64,000 nucleotides of DNA from NCBI GenBank assembly GCA_036721215.1, contig DAIMLM010000001.1, positions 310,001 to 374,000 on the forward strand, given 5' to 3'. Origin of the DNA: Rhodoluna sp036721215. GTDB lineage: Bacteria; Actinomycetota; Actinomycetes; Actinomycetales; Microbacteriaceae. How positions within the stretch are numbered: the stretch's first letter is position 1; each line of letters opens with the position of its first letter. A model generated the notes under the pieces. It made no database searches. It was not told where the DNA came from and saw only the letters and a program-made list of their open reading frames with translations. The translations under genes were made by a program, and so were the position numbers. This document shows positions 32,530 to 41,428 of this stretch, in pieces.

Positions 32530-34380
32530 ATGTGCGGAATTGTTGGATATGTAGGACCGAAATCAACCAGAGATGTAATTCTTGGGGGATTGCGGCGCCT
32601 TGAGTATCGCGGATATGACTCCGCGGGTATCTCTGTTATCACCGCGCTTGGAACCCTAGAGACCAGGAAGAAAGCCGGAAAGCTGGACAACCTGGTTGCA
32701 GATATAGAAGCCCACCCAATGGAATCTTCCAAGACCGGAATTGGTCATACCCGTTGGGCAACCCACGGTGCCCCAACAGATCAAAACGCCCACCCGCATC
32801 TAGGCGGATCCCATTCAAAACTTGCCCTAATTCACAACGGAATCATTGAGAACTTTGCTGAACTCAAGCAGGAGCTTTTAGCATCCGGCACCAACTTTGC
32901 TAGCGAGACAGACTCCGAGGTAGCAGCACACTTGATTGCCAAAGAGTTCGATAAATCCGGAGACTTAGCTTTTGCATTTGGCAAGGTAGTAAATCGCCTC
33001 CACGGCGCCTTCACTATCTTGATCATCCACGAAGACTTCCCTGATTTGATTTTGGCAGCCAGAAGAAATGCCCCATTGGTAATTGGCCTGGGAGATGGCG
33101 AAAACTTCCTAGGAAGTGACGTAGCAGCTTTTGTTGAACACACCAAGCGGGCAATTTCGGTTGGACAGGACCAAATAGTTAGCCTGAGCTCGACTGGCGT
33201 GAGTGTCACTAACTTCGATGGAACACCGGTAGCTAGCAAAGAGTTTGAAATTGACTGGGATGCATCCCAGGCTTCCAAGGGTGGCTGGCCATCATTTATG
33301 GCTAAGGAAATTGCCGACCAACCGCAAGCGGTTGCAGACACGATGATGGGAAGAATCAACTCTGACGGACTAGTTATCCTAAGAGATTTAGATGCCCTCG
33401 ATAAGAAGTACTTCGATGAAATCGAACGCATCATCGTTGTTGCTTGTGGAACAGCAAGCTACGCCGGCGAGATAGCTAAGTACGCCATTGAGAAGTGGGC
33501 CAAGATCCCAGTTTCAGTTGAGCTAGCTCACGAGTTTAGATACCGCGACCCAATACTTACTCCTAAGACCATGATTGTTGCCGTTAGCCAGTCTGGTGAA
33601 ACCATGGACACCTTGATGGCAACTCGCTTTGCTAAAGAACAAGGCGCCAAGGTCTTGGCTATTTGCAATACTCAGGGAGCAACCCTGGCCCGCGAAAGCG
33701 ATGCCGTTATTTACACTCACGCCGGTCCTGAGGTTGCGGTGGCTTCCACTAAAGCTTTGACAGCGCAGATGACTGCCGTGTATTTGCTAGCGCTTTTCCT
33801 GGCAGCCAATAGAGCGATTCTTGATCGCAATGAGCTAATGACTCTTGGAAAAGAGCTCTTGAAACTTCCGGCCAAGGTCGAAGAGACACTTGCTTCACTT
33901 GGACAGGTCGCTGAGCTTGCCAAGAAGATGGAAAGAGCAAAGACCGTTTTGTTCCTCGGAAGAAACGTCGGGTTCCCAGTAGCTATGGAGGGAGCGCTCA
34001 AGCTCAAAGAGCTTGCCTATATCCACGCTGAAGGTTTTGCCGCTGGTGAGCTAAAGCACGGCCCTATTGCCCTAATTGAGCAGGGCCAGCCAGTGATCGT
34101 AATTCTTCCGGCGCCAGCAGACCCACTGCACCCCAAGGTCGTTTCAAACATCCAAGAAATCAAGGCTCGTGGCGCAGAGGTAATCGCTATTGCGGTCCAG
34201 GGAGACACTGAGGTTGCCAACTACGCGACAAATGTTTGGTACGTGCCAGCAACCGAGTGGTTGATGGCCCCGATTCTGACCGTTATTCCACTTCAAGCAT
34301 TTGCCATGGAGCTAGCAACCGCTAAGGGTCTCGACGTGGATCAACCGAGGAACCTGGCCAAATCAGTCACGGTCGAGTAA
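32530..34380 (+). CDS. glmS: Glucosamine-fructose-6-phosphate aminotransferase (isomerising)
   Basis: Makes glucosamine-6-phosphate from fructose-6-phosphate and glutamine, committing carbon to the cell wall. 616 aa. Cys2 is the N-terminal nucleophile of the glutaminase domain (MCGIVGYVG), with GHTRWATHG and NGIIENF; two SIS domains follow (VACGTASYAGEIAKY, SQSGETMDT) and the C-terminus reads NLAKSVTVE, the channel-gating tail. Starts a close-packed chain of seven genes ending at tsaD. I see no glmS ribozyme in front, and there is no room for one. Confidence 0.98.
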   Translation: MCGIVGYVGPKSTRDVILGGLRRLEYRGYDSAGISVITALGTLETRKKAGKLDNLVADIEAHPMESSKTGIGHTRWATHGAPTDQNAHPHLGGSHSKLALIHNGIIENFAELKQELLASGTNFASETDSEVAAHLIAKEFDKSGDLAFAFGKVVNRLHGAFTILIIHEDFPDLILAARRNAPLVIGLGDGENFLGSDVAAFVEHTKRAISVGQDQIVSLSSTGVSVTNFDGTPVASKEFEIDWDASQASKGGWPSFMAKEIADQPQAVADTMMGRINSDGLVILRDLDALDKKYFDEIERIIVVACGTASYAGEIAKYAIEKWAKIPVSVELAHEFRYRDPILTPKTMIVAVSQSGETMDTLMATRFAKEQGAKVLAICNTQGATLARESDAVIYTHAGPEVAVASTKALTAQMTAVYLLALFLAANRAILDRNELMTLGKELLKLPAKVEETLASLGQVAELAKKMERAKTVLFLGRNVGFPVAMEGALKLKELAYIHAEGFAAGELKHGPIALIEQGQPVIVILPAPADPLHPKVVSNIQEIKARGAEVIAIAVQGDTEVANYATNVWYVPATEWLMAPILTVIPLQAFAMELATAKGLDVDQPRNLAKSVTVE

Positions 34381-34736
34381 TGATTTTTGGAATCGGTGTT
34401 GATTTGGTTGACATCCAAAGATTCGAGAAAGCCCTAGACCAAACCCCAAAGCTTCGAGATCGGTTATTCACTGAGAGCGAGCGGGAGCTTTCCCTCCAAT
34501 CCTTAGCTGCCAGATTCGCAGCGAAGGAAGCGCTCGTGAAGGCAGTGGGCAGAGCTAAGGGGCTCTCTTTTCAAGGGGTAAGTGTTGCCAAGGACCAAGA
34601 CGGCAAGCCGTATTTTGAATTCACCGGCGAGACCGAGCAGACCATCAAGTCTCACGGCATTAGCCAATTTCATCTTTCTTTGAGTCACGATGGCAACATG
34701 GCCGTTGCCTACGTCGTAGCTGAGGTTACAAATTGA
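34380..34736 (+). CDS. acpS: Holo-[acyl-carrier-protein] synthase
   Basis: Transfers 4-phosphopantetheine from CoA to acyl carrier protein. 118 aa. GIGVDLVDIQRFE has the Mg-binding Asp; the second motif reads FAAKEALVKA. Overlaps glmS by one base and alr by four. Functionally related to coaA on the opposite strand. Confidence 0.96.
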   Translation: MIFGIGVDLVDIQRFEKALDQTPKLRDRLFTESERELSLQSLAARFAAKEALVKAVGRAKGLSFQGVSVAKDQDGKPYFEFTGETEQTIKSHGISQFHLSLSHDGNMAVAYVVAEVTN

Positions 34737-35830
34737 GAACCATAACTATTGATTTAGAAGTCATTGCTAATAATTACAAGACATTAAAGGAACTCACCGG
34801 TGGTCAAGTATTAGCAATTGTTAAAGCTGATGCTTTTGGCCACGGCATGATTGAAGTTTCCAAAAAGCTTGAATCAATTGGCGTGGACATTCTTGGAACT
34901 GCTGACATCGATGAGGCCATGGAGCTTCGCCACGCCGGAATCAAATCTCCAATTATGGCTTGGCTCCACGGTAAGAACACACAATTTGAAGATGCCATCA
35001 GTAATGATATTGAACTTGGCGCATCTGCTCTTGCAACTTTGGAGAAAATTGCAGCTGCCGCCAAGAAAGTTGGCAAGGTTGCCAAGGTGCATCTGAAAGT
35101 TGACACCGGACTTGGCAGAAACGGTTCTGATCTTGCGAGCTGGCCAGCGCTTATCGAAAAAGCAGTTGAGCTCTCAGCCAGCGGGGTTATTGAATTGGTT
35201 GGAGTCTTCTCACACCTTTCTGGCACCAGCGAGAAAGATGATCTGGAACAACTTCGAGTTTTCGAAGTAGCCATCGAGACAGCGTCCAAGCTCGGTGCAA
35301 CTTTCAAGATTCGTCACATCGCCGCCAGCCTCGCAGCCTTGAGATACCCGAGCACCAGATTCGATATGGTCCGAGTCGGTGCCGCTATGTATGGCATTGA
35401 CCCCAGCCCCGAAGTAATTGCCAGGGACTATGGCTTGTTGCCAGCGATGAGAGTTAGCTCTGAGGTGGTGCACGTCAAAAAGGTGCCAGCAGGCCACGGT
35501 GTTAGCTATGGCTACCTTCACAGAACCAAGGCTGAGTCCACGCTAGCCCTGGTGCCTTTTGGCTATGCCGAGGGGTTTCCGAGGATAGCCACCGGGCAAG
35601 CCGAGGTATCGCTAAATGGCAAGAAATTCCCAGTTCTAGCTCGGGTGGCTATGGATCAGTTCATCCTGGATCTAGGAAGCGATAGCGCCGAAGTCGGCGA
35701 TGAGGTCGTAATCATCGGCGATAGCACTAAGGGCGAACCAAGTGCCGAAGATTTAGCCCGGGCCGCCGGCACCATCAATTATGAAATAGTTACCAAGATG
35801 GGCGGCCGGGCAAAGCGGGTCTTTCGTTGA
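34733..35830 (+). CDS. alr: Alanine racemase
   Basis: PLP enzyme supplying D-alanine for peptidoglycan. 365 aa. PLP lysine is Lys31 in AIVKADAFGHG; the second catalytic residue, Tyr, lies in the GAAMYGIDP region and MRVSSEVVHVKKVPAGHGVSYG is the family block. TTG start overlapping the acpS stop. Confidence 0.97.
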   Translation: MRTITIDLEVIANNYKTLKELTGGQVLAIVKADAFGHGMIEVSKKLESIGVDILGTADIDEAMELRHAGIKSPIMAWLHGKNTQFEDAISNDIELGASALATLEKIAAAAKKVGKVAKVHLKVDTGLGRNGSDLASWPALIEKAVELSASGVIELVGVFSHLSGTSEKDDLEQLRVFEVAIETASKLGATFKIRHIAASLAALRYPSTRFDMVRVGAAMYGIDPSPEVIARDYGLLPAMRVSSEVVHVKKVPAGHGVSYGYLHRTKAESTLALVPFGYAEGFPRIATGQAEVSLNGKKFPVLARVAMDQFILDLGSDSAEVGDEVVIIGDSTKGEPSAEDLARAAGTINYEIVTKMGGRAKRVFR

Positions 35831-36300
35831 GTAACGCTAAGCAACTTTCGATTTTGATCAAAAACGAGAACCAGATGTATGATCTTGGCGTTCGGTTGGG
35901 TTCATTATTGAAGCCAGGAGATTTAGTTTCCCTCAATGGTGTCTTGGGTGCTGGGAAAACTACCCTCACCAAAGCAATCGGAGAAGGCGTTGGGGTACAA
36001 GGAAGCATTTCCTCCCCGACATTTTTGATTGCCCGCACTCACCCAACAGCATCAGGCACACCTTTTGTTCACATCGATGCCTATCGACTAGGAGCCCCTA
36101 GAGAACTAGATGATCTAGACATCGATTACGCAAACTCAATTTCAGTTATCGAGTGGGGCAGGGGATTTACCGATGGCCTTAGTGAATCACTTCTAGATAT
36201 TCAAATTGAAAGATTTCTAGAATCCGAAGACCGTCAGCTAACTGTTTCTGGCGAGGGAAGACTTGGCGATGTCTTTGAAGTTCTTGGTGAAACAAAATGA
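35827..36300 (+). CDS. tsaE: tRNA t6A synthesis ATPase TsaE
   Basis: P-loop ATPase of the TsaBDE complex that threonylcarbamoylates A37 of ANN-decoding tRNAs. 157 aa. Walker A GVLGAGKT at 38-45; SPTFLIARTH and HIDAYRL, then IEWGRGF. TTG start overlapping alr by four bases; four-base overlap with tsaB. Three of the t6A genes (E, B, D) lie together here; tsaC is not in the window. Confidence 0.96.
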   Translation: MSNAKQLSILIKNENQMYDLGVRLGSLLKPGDLVSLNGVLGAGKTTLTKAIGEGVGVQGSISSPTFLIARTHPTASGTPFVHIDAYRLGAPRELDDLDIDYANSISVIEWGRGFTDGLSESLLDIQIERFLESEDRQLTVSGEGRLGDVFEVLGETK

Positions 36301-36926
36301 AGCAGACTGTTTTAGCCCTTGATACCTCACAAGGAACCTCGGTCGCTGTGCTGGTAGATGGCAAAGTTGTATCGGAAGCAACCGATCCAAATCCAATGCG
36401 TCACGCAGAAAACATTGGGACACTTATCGCTAGCTGTATCGAGAAAGCCGGAATCAGCGCAGCCGAAGTCACGGACGTAGCTGTGGGGATTGGTCCTGGG
36501 CCATTCACTGGCCTGCGGGTAGGAATTGCCGCCGCCAAGATGTTTGCAGCCGGCTCGAATGCAAAACTGCATGGTCTTGGATCTCTAGATGCAATTGCCT
36601 TCAAGTTGGCATTAACAGAGCCGACCTTGGTAATCGCAGATGCCAGAAGATCCGAGGTCTACTTTGGCCTTTACCAAGGCAAGAGCCCTAACGGGGTCCC
36701 TAAAGCCTTGTTGGTTCCTGGTGTTAGCAAGCAAGCTGAGCTGGAAGCTAGGCTCCAGGCCCAGAGTCAGGAGTATCGGCTCATCTCGGAGCCCGTTGCC
36801 GCAGCTTCCCTCGGATTGCTAGCTATTGCCCGGCAAGCAGAAGGCCACTTGGCTGGCTCCATTCAGGCCAATTACCTGAGAGAGCCTGATGCCACGTTCG
36901 CAAACCCGAAGAAGGTTTCTGGATGA
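36297..36926 (+). CDS. tsaB: tRNA t6A synthesis protein TsaB
   Basis: Inactive ASKHA-fold partner that scaffolds TsaD. 209 aa. VLALDTSQGTSVAVL at the start and the GIGPGPFTGLRVGIAAAKMFA block are diagnostic. It lacks the metal-binding HxxxH of TsaD, as expected. Confidence 0.95.
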   Translation: MKQTVLALDTSQGTSVAVLVDGKVVSEATDPNPMRHAENIGTLIASCIEKAGISAAEVTDVAVGIGPGPFTGLRVGIAAAKMFAAGSNAKLHGLGSLDAIAFKLALTEPTLVIADARRSEVYFGLYQGKSPNGVPKALLVPGVSKQAELEARLQAQSQEYRLISEPVAAASLGLLAIARQAEGHLAGSIQANYLREPDATFANPKKVSG

Positions 36927-37384
36927 GCCAGCAAATAAGAATTGCTTCAGAAGCAGACCTAGAGAACATCATGCAAATTGAAACAGCCTGTTTTGGTAAT
37001 GACGCTTGGTCTAAATCAAATATGAAAAGTGAGCTTCTGGCCCCGCACACAACCTACGTTGTTGCCGAAGAAAGTGATTCCTTGATCGGCTACGCCGGTC
37101 TTAGCAAACTTGCCTCTTCAACAAGTTCCGATATTCAAACCATTGCTGTTAGCGAAAGCCACCGCGGCTTAGGTGTCGGGCGAAAGCTAATGGAAAGCCT
37201 TCTAGCTTTTGCCAGAGAGCAAAAAGCCAAGGAAGTCTTTCTTGAGGTGCGCGAAGACAAGCCAACACCTCAAAAGCTATATGTCTCCCTTGGTTTTAAG
37301 GCCATTGACCGGCGTGAAAACTACTACCAACCAGATGGCGTTGCGGCTATTGTGATGCGTCTTGATTTGGAGGGTAACGAGTGA
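36923..37384 (+). CDS. rimI: Ribosomal protein S18 alanine N-acetyltransferase
   Basis: GNAT acetyltransferase that acetylates the N-terminal Ala of S18 in E. coli. 153 aa. Acetyl-CoA site motif VSESHRGLGVGRKLMESLL, then EVFLEVREDKPTPQKLYVSLGF and the IVMRLDLE end. Sits between tsaB and tsaD, a conserved arrangement in actinobacteria; four-base overlaps on both sides. Confidence 0.93.
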   Translation: MSQQIRIASEADLENIMQIETACFGNDAWSKSNMKSELLAPHTTYVVAEESDSLIGYAGLSKLASSTSSDIQTIAVSESHRGLGVGRKLMESLLAFAREQKAKEVFLEVREDKPTPQKLYVSLGFKAIDRRENYYQPDGVAAIVMRLDLEGNE

Positions 37385-38409
37385 GTGCTCCTATCGTTTT
37401 GGGAATTGAAACAAGTTGTGATGAAACTGGAATTGGAATTGTTCAGGGCAACAAGTTGCTTGCCAATGTGATTTCGTCATCCATGGATCAGCATGCAAGA
37501 TTCGGTGGTGTAGTTCCTGAGATTGCAGCACGTGCACACCTAGAAGCACTAGAGTCCGTTTTGGCCAAAGCACTTCAAGATGCAAAGATTTCAATCGATC
37601 AAGTCGATGCTGTTGCGGTCACAAATGGCCCGGGGCTAGCCGGAGCTCTCATGGTGGGAGTGGGTGCAGCCAAAGCGCTAGCCGTTTCGTTGAGTAAACC
37701 TATTTACGCGGTTAACCACTTGGTAGCCCACGTAGCGGTGGACATCTTGGAGCGGGGAAAACTCGAAACCCCAACTGTGGCGCTACTTGTAAGCGGAGGC
37801 CACACCTCTTTATTGCTAGTCCGGGACATTCTGAATGACGTGCAATTGCTTGGGGAGACCGTAGATGATGCCGCTGGGGAGGCCTTTGACAAGGTCGCTC
37901 GGGTACTTGGCCTGGCCTATCCTGGCGGGCCGGAGATAGATAAGGCCGCCAAAGAAGGAGACCCAAAGGCCATTAGGTTCCCAAGGGGACTGAGCCTTCC
38001 CAAAGACATGGAACACAATCGATACAACTTCAGCTTCTCAGGTCTTAAAACAGCAGTAGCAAGGCACGTCGAGCTGGCCGAATCCAAGTCAGAAACAATT
38101 TCTGTTCCCGACGTTGCCGCATCGTTTAGGGAAGCAGTTGTGGATGTGCTGGTTTCCAAAGCCATCAACGCCTGCCTCGATAACGATGTTCCAAGACTGA
38201 TTCTTGGCGGCGGCGTTGTTGCCAATGCGAGACTTCGTGAAGTTGCAGCAGAAAGATGCGCCGAAGCAGGAATCGAACTTCGGATACCTGCGTTTTCCCT
38301 CTGCACAGACAACGGCGCGATGATTGCCTCCCTTGGTGCTCAGATGGTTATGACTGGCGTTGAGCCAAACAATCTTGACTTTGGGGTTTACTCAACAATT
38401 GATTTCTAG
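37381..38409 (+). CDS. tsaD: tRNA N6-adenosine threonylcarbamoyltransferase TsaD
   Basis: Catalytic subunit that transfers the threonylcarbamoyl group to A37. 342 aa. Iron ligands His113 and His117 in AVNHLVAHVAV; GIETSCDETGIGI at the start, VSGGHTSL, and GGGVVANARLRE. GTG start overlapping rimI. Ends convergent with the LysE-type gene with a four-base overlap; a GCCGC-GAA-GCGGC hairpin (38409-38421) marks the junction. Confidence 0.97.
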   Translation: MSAPIVLGIETSCDETGIGIVQGNKLLANVISSSMDQHARFGGVVPEIAARAHLEALESVLAKALQDAKISIDQVDAVAVTNGPGLAGALMVGVGAAKALAVSLSKPIYAVNHLVAHVAVDILERGKLETPTVALLVSGGHTSLLLVRDILNDVQLLGETVDDAAGEAFDKVARVLGLAYPGGPEIDKAAKEGDPKAIRFPRGLSLPKDMEHNRYNFSFSGLKTAVARHVELAESKSETISVPDVAASFREAVVDVLVSKAINACLDNDVPRLILGGGVVANARLREVAAERCAEAGIELRIPAFSLCTDNGAMIASLGAQMVMTGVEPNNLDFGVYSTIDF

Positions 38410-39017
38410 CCGCGAAGCGGCAGAGCAATTCCAATTGCTATAAACACTCCACCAAAAACTTGATTGACTCGTTTCCCAAACTTTGCAAGAGCGGGCTTCA
38501 AGGTGTTGGCAAGCGAGGCTACAACGTATTCGTAGATAAATTCAATAACCACAAAAGTTAGTGCCATCACTACGAACTGCGAAAGCAGAGAAATACTTGG
38601 ATCAATAAACTGCGGCAAGAATGCCACAAAAAACAGTATTCCTTTTGGATTAGTAAGCGCTGCTAGTGCACCTTGTCTAAACAGGTATGAGCCCTTCACG
38701 CCAGCAACCGGCTTGGTGTCTTGTTTACCAATAGCAGGTGAGCGCCAAACGGAGATCCCTAGCCAGATCAAATAGGCTCCACCAACGAACTTGAGCACCG
38801 TGAGGATTTCAACCGATGCTGCCAGCAGGGCTCCGATTCCAAACATTGAAAGGGCTATAACCGTAGCAAAGCCAACAGAGCCGCCAATAATGGTCGAAAG
38901 GGTCTTTCGCCTCCCATAGATGGCCCCGTGGGTAAGGGCCAAAAGCCCATTGGGGCCAGGTGTCAGGGTTAGCCCAGTTACTGCCAGAAGATACAGGACC
39001 CAGTTACCAAGCTCCAT
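38406..39017 (-). CDS. LysE/RhtB family amino acid exporter
   Basis: 203-aa membrane protein with about six hydrophobic helices. The N-terminal motif GLTLTPGPNGLLALTHGAIYGRR is the LysE/RhtB signature (TPGPN) and the central block reads FRQGALAALTNPKGILFFVAFLPQF. Members export amino acids such as homoserine, threonine or lysine; the substrate cannot be read from the sequence. It stands between tsaD (convergent) and ptsI (seven bases upstream, same strand), so it may be co-transcribed with the PTS enzymes. Confidence 0.9.
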   Translation of the reverse strand: MELGNWVLYLLAVTGLTLTPGPNGLLALTHGAIYGRRKTLSTIIGGSVGFATVIALSMFGIGALLAASVEILTVLKFVGGAYLIWLGISVWRSPAIGKQDTKPVAGVKGSYLFRQGALAALTNPKGILFFVAFLPQFIDPSISLLSQFVVMALTFVVIEFIYEYVVASLANTLKPALAKFGKRVNQVFGGVFIAIGIALPLRG

Positions 39018-39024
39018 TTACGGA

Positions 39025-40650
39025 CTACCTGGCGCCAATTTCTCGAAGCGCGGTTGCCTTGGCTTGCTCCGCAGATCTTGCCTGGAGAACATTCTGCGCT
39101 ACCTTTTGAGCATCTTCCAACTCAAGAGAGGAAAGCGCGTTATGCACCGCATCAACTTGAGATCTAGAAACGCTGATCGAGTCAAAACCAAGACCAGCTA
39201 GCAAGATTGCAAAGGCTGGGTCAGAAGCGCTCTCACCGCAGACACCTGATGATATTCCCGCATGTTTTGCATCCTTGGCAATGCTAGCCAGCGACTTTAT
39301 AAGAGCCGGTTGCCAATGATTCAAAAGTCCGCCAAGAGATGGGTTCATGCGGTCTGCTGCGAAAAGATACTGAGACAAGTCGTTGGTTCCAACTGAGACA
39401 AAATCCACAACCCCAGCAAGCTGATCAACCAGCAACGCGATTGAAGGCGTCTCGATCATGATTCCAACTTTGTATTTGCCAAGACTCCGAGCCAAATCCG
39501 AAAATGTCTTGGCCTCGTCAACAGTCGCAATCATCGGGGCCATAACCCAAACCTCGCGACCAGATTCTTCGCGCGCCAGCTCCAATGCCTTGAGCTGACC
39601 CTCGACGAATTCGCGATGATTGGCAAGGAGTCGATAACCACGCACTCCAAGTGAAGGGTTTTCCTCAGCCGGCATATTCAAAAATGGAACTGGCTTGTCG
39701 CTTCCGGCGTCAATGGTCCTAACCACAATCGGTCCTTCGGGAGCAGCCTTGAAGATTTCGCTATAGCTTTTTGCCTGCTGCTCAATTGATGGCTCATGTG
39801 AGGAAGACAAATACAAAAGCTCAGTTCGAAAGAGTCCGACCCCATCGGCCAGTGTTTTACTGGCTGATTCTGCATCCTCCAGGGTTCCGATGTTGGCGCG
39901 AACTGGAATCAGGGACTTAGCGCCAATTGGGACAAAGTTGATGGCTTGGGTTGCCAAAGATACGTCATCGCCCACAATCACCCTGTCGCCAACTGGGTCC
40001 ACCAAGACCCTGTCGCCAGTTGCCAATTCGCTGGCACCTGGGCAGGACACAACCGCTGCGATATTTCTGGAGCGACAGATGATTGCGGTGTGTGAAGTTG
40101 GGCCACCTTTTAGGGTGACAACACCAACCACCGCGTCAGTAAACTGCGCCGTATCGGCAGGGGAGAAATCTTCCCCAACAAGCACAATCTTTCCCTTTGT
40201 TGGCAGATCTAGATCTAACTTAATTCCAGCTAATTTTGCTTGGACTCTTTTTGATAGGTCCTGAAAGTCAGCAACTCTCTCATCAAAAGTTGGGTCGCCC
40301 TTGAGTAGCTCGGCGAACTCATCAACCGCTTTACCAAAAGCCGCCGCCGCACTCCAACCATCTACAATGTTCGAAGATGCAACTTCGAGAAGTTCATCGT
40401 CTTCCAACAAAGTCTTTAGCGCTTCAAAGATTTCAGCGCTGGTGCCACCAGCTTTAGCTCCGAGCTCATCAAGTTGATTTGAAACAAAGGCGATTGCAGA
40501 TTTCAACTCGGAAATTTCCTGTTCGGGAGTCTTTGTTGACTTTGTCCACTCGGGGATCAGTTGTGAGTGTTCAACAACCAACACTTCTCCAAGGGCCGGC
40601 GAAAGCCCAACGCCTAGACCGCTAAGAATTGTTCCAGGTTTGGCAGACAA
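39025..40650 (-). CDS. ptsI: PTS enzyme I (phosphoenolpyruvate-protein phosphotransferase)
   Basis: Takes phosphate from PEP and passes it to HPr. 541 aa. Active-site His187 in KGGPTSHTAIICRSR; the PEP-binding C-terminal domain has FRTELLYLSS, GVRGYRL, MIETPSIALLVDQ, SVGTNDLSQYLFAADR and the catalytic Cys in SSGVCGESASDP. TTG start directly abutting the ptsH stop. It would energise the mannitol-type permease at 54.1 kb. Confidence 0.97.
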   Translation of the reverse strand: MSAKPGTILSGLGVGLSPALGEVLVVEHSQLIPEWTKSTKTPEQEISELKSAIAFVSNQLDELGAKAGGTSAEIFEALKTLLEDDELLEVASSNIVDGWSAAAAFGKAVDEFAELLKGDPTFDERVADFQDLSKRVQAKLAGIKLDLDLPTKGKIVLVGEDFSPADTAQFTDAVVGVVTLKGGPTSHTAIICRSRNIAAVVSCPGASELATGDRVLVDPVGDRVIVGDDVSLATQAINFVPIGAKSLIPVRANIGTLEDAESASKTLADGVGLFRTELLYLSSSHEPSIEQQAKSYSEIFKAAPEGPIVVRTIDAGSDKPVPFLNMPAEENPSLGVRGYRLLANHREFVEGQLKALELAREESGREVWVMAPMIATVDEAKTFSDLARSLGKYKVGIMIETPSIALLVDQLAGVVDFVSVGTNDLSQYLFAADRMNPSLGGLLNHWQPALIKSLASIAKDAKHAGISSGVCGESASDPAFAILLAGLGFDSISVSRSQVDAVHNALSSLELEDAQKVAQNVLQARSAEQAKATALREIGAR

Positions 40651-40923
40651 CTATTCGCCTTTAAGAATTTCTTGAATCTCACTGATCATCTTTGTTGCAA
40701 GCGGTTCATCTTCGGTTGGAACATGAACCACTAGAGTCTGTCCGGTTGCCACTTTGAGCGCCAAAAGCCTTAGAGCGGAGTTGGCTTTAGCCGCCTCTTC
40801 GCCTGGTTTACCGATTAGCACTTCGAGCCCGGAGTCCTTGACCAGTTTGACTATCTGGCTGGCAGGCCTAGCGTGCAGTCCAATTGGGTCCAAAACCTGG
40901 ACTTCTCCTTGGATAACCGACAT
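40651..40923 (-). CDS. ptsH: PTS phosphocarrier protein HPr
   Basis: Small phosphocarrier between enzyme I and the sugar-specific IIA. 90 aa. Phosphorylated His17 in GLHARPAS; Ser49 in AKANSALRLL is at the position of the regulatory serine of Firmicutes. ATG preceded by CAGGAGTAAAGC. First gene of the ptsH-ptsI pair; upstream on this strand TTGGCC and ATAATT, 18 bases apart, may be its promoter. Confidence 0.97.
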   Translation of the reverse strand: MSVIQGEVQVLDPIGLHARPASQIVKLVKDSGLEVLIGKPGEEAAKANSALRLLALKVATGQTLVVHVPTEDEPLATKMISEIQEILKGE

Positions 40924-41090
40924 TGCTTTACTCCTGGGACCTGTTGGGAATAGCTCTAATTATGGCGGTTTGGACCAAGATGGCCAAAACTTGGGCTGTT
41001 CTACTCACAGCCTACTAACAGCTAAACCGAACCCTTTCCCCAGACTGTGGTGCTCAAATGGAGCTAGGTAAATCAAAAGAAGGAGCCAAC

Positions 41091-41390
41091 ATGGCAGACA
41101 AAGATAAGAAGTTCGATTTCACCAAACTCAACACCCTAGCGGTTGTTTCAATCGCTACAGCCCTCACCTCCATTGGAGCGGTAGCGGCGATTATCACAGG
41201 ACACGTTGCCCTAACCCAGATTAAGAAATCTGGCCAAAGCGGTCGCGGACTAGCCCTGGCCGGAACCATTGTGGGCTACGTAACAATCGCTTTCTGGATT
41301 CTCTCAAGCATCGGATTCCTAATCGCTGGAGCCTACCTTAAGAACATGTACGGCATGGAAATGGGAAACCGAATGGGTTGGGACTGGTAA
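41091..41390 (+). CDS. DUF4190-type small membrane protein
   Basis: 99 aa from the ATG at 41091, which follows AGAAGGAGCCAAC; the in-frame ATG at 41058 has no ribosome site. Two membrane helices (LAVVSIATALTSIGAVAAIITGH and GTIVGYVTIAFWILSSIGFLI regions) separated by the LTQIKKSGQSGRGLALAG loop, which is the typical DUF4190 signature GHxALxQIxxxxxxGRGLAxAG. The C-terminus is rich in Met, Gly, Asn and Trp. Function unknown. Convergent with the methyltransferase. Confidence 0.85.
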   Translation: MADKDKKFDFTKLNTLAVVSIATALTSIGAVAAIITGHVALTQIKKSGQSGRGLALAGTIVGYVTIAFWILSSIGFLIAGAYLKNMYGMEMGNRMGWDW

Positions 41391-41428
41391 CAAAAAACTT
41401 CTAGTCAGCTGATGGGTTGCGTGACTAG
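41391..41428 (-). terminator. Terminator of the methyltransferase gene
   Basis: On the minus strand CTAGTCA (41422-41428) and TGACTAG (41401-41407) pair across a 14-base loop, followed by AAGTTTTTTG. The stem overlaps the last codons of the gene. Confidence 0.55.

Noticed and set aside
32490..32530. glmS ribozyme
   Set aside because: Only 29 bases separate the coaA and glmS starts, far too few for the ribozyme, and the gene appears leaderless.
32832..33434. 200-aa minus-strand ORF inside glmS
   Set aside because: Shadow of glmS; the composition follows reverse-complement codons only.
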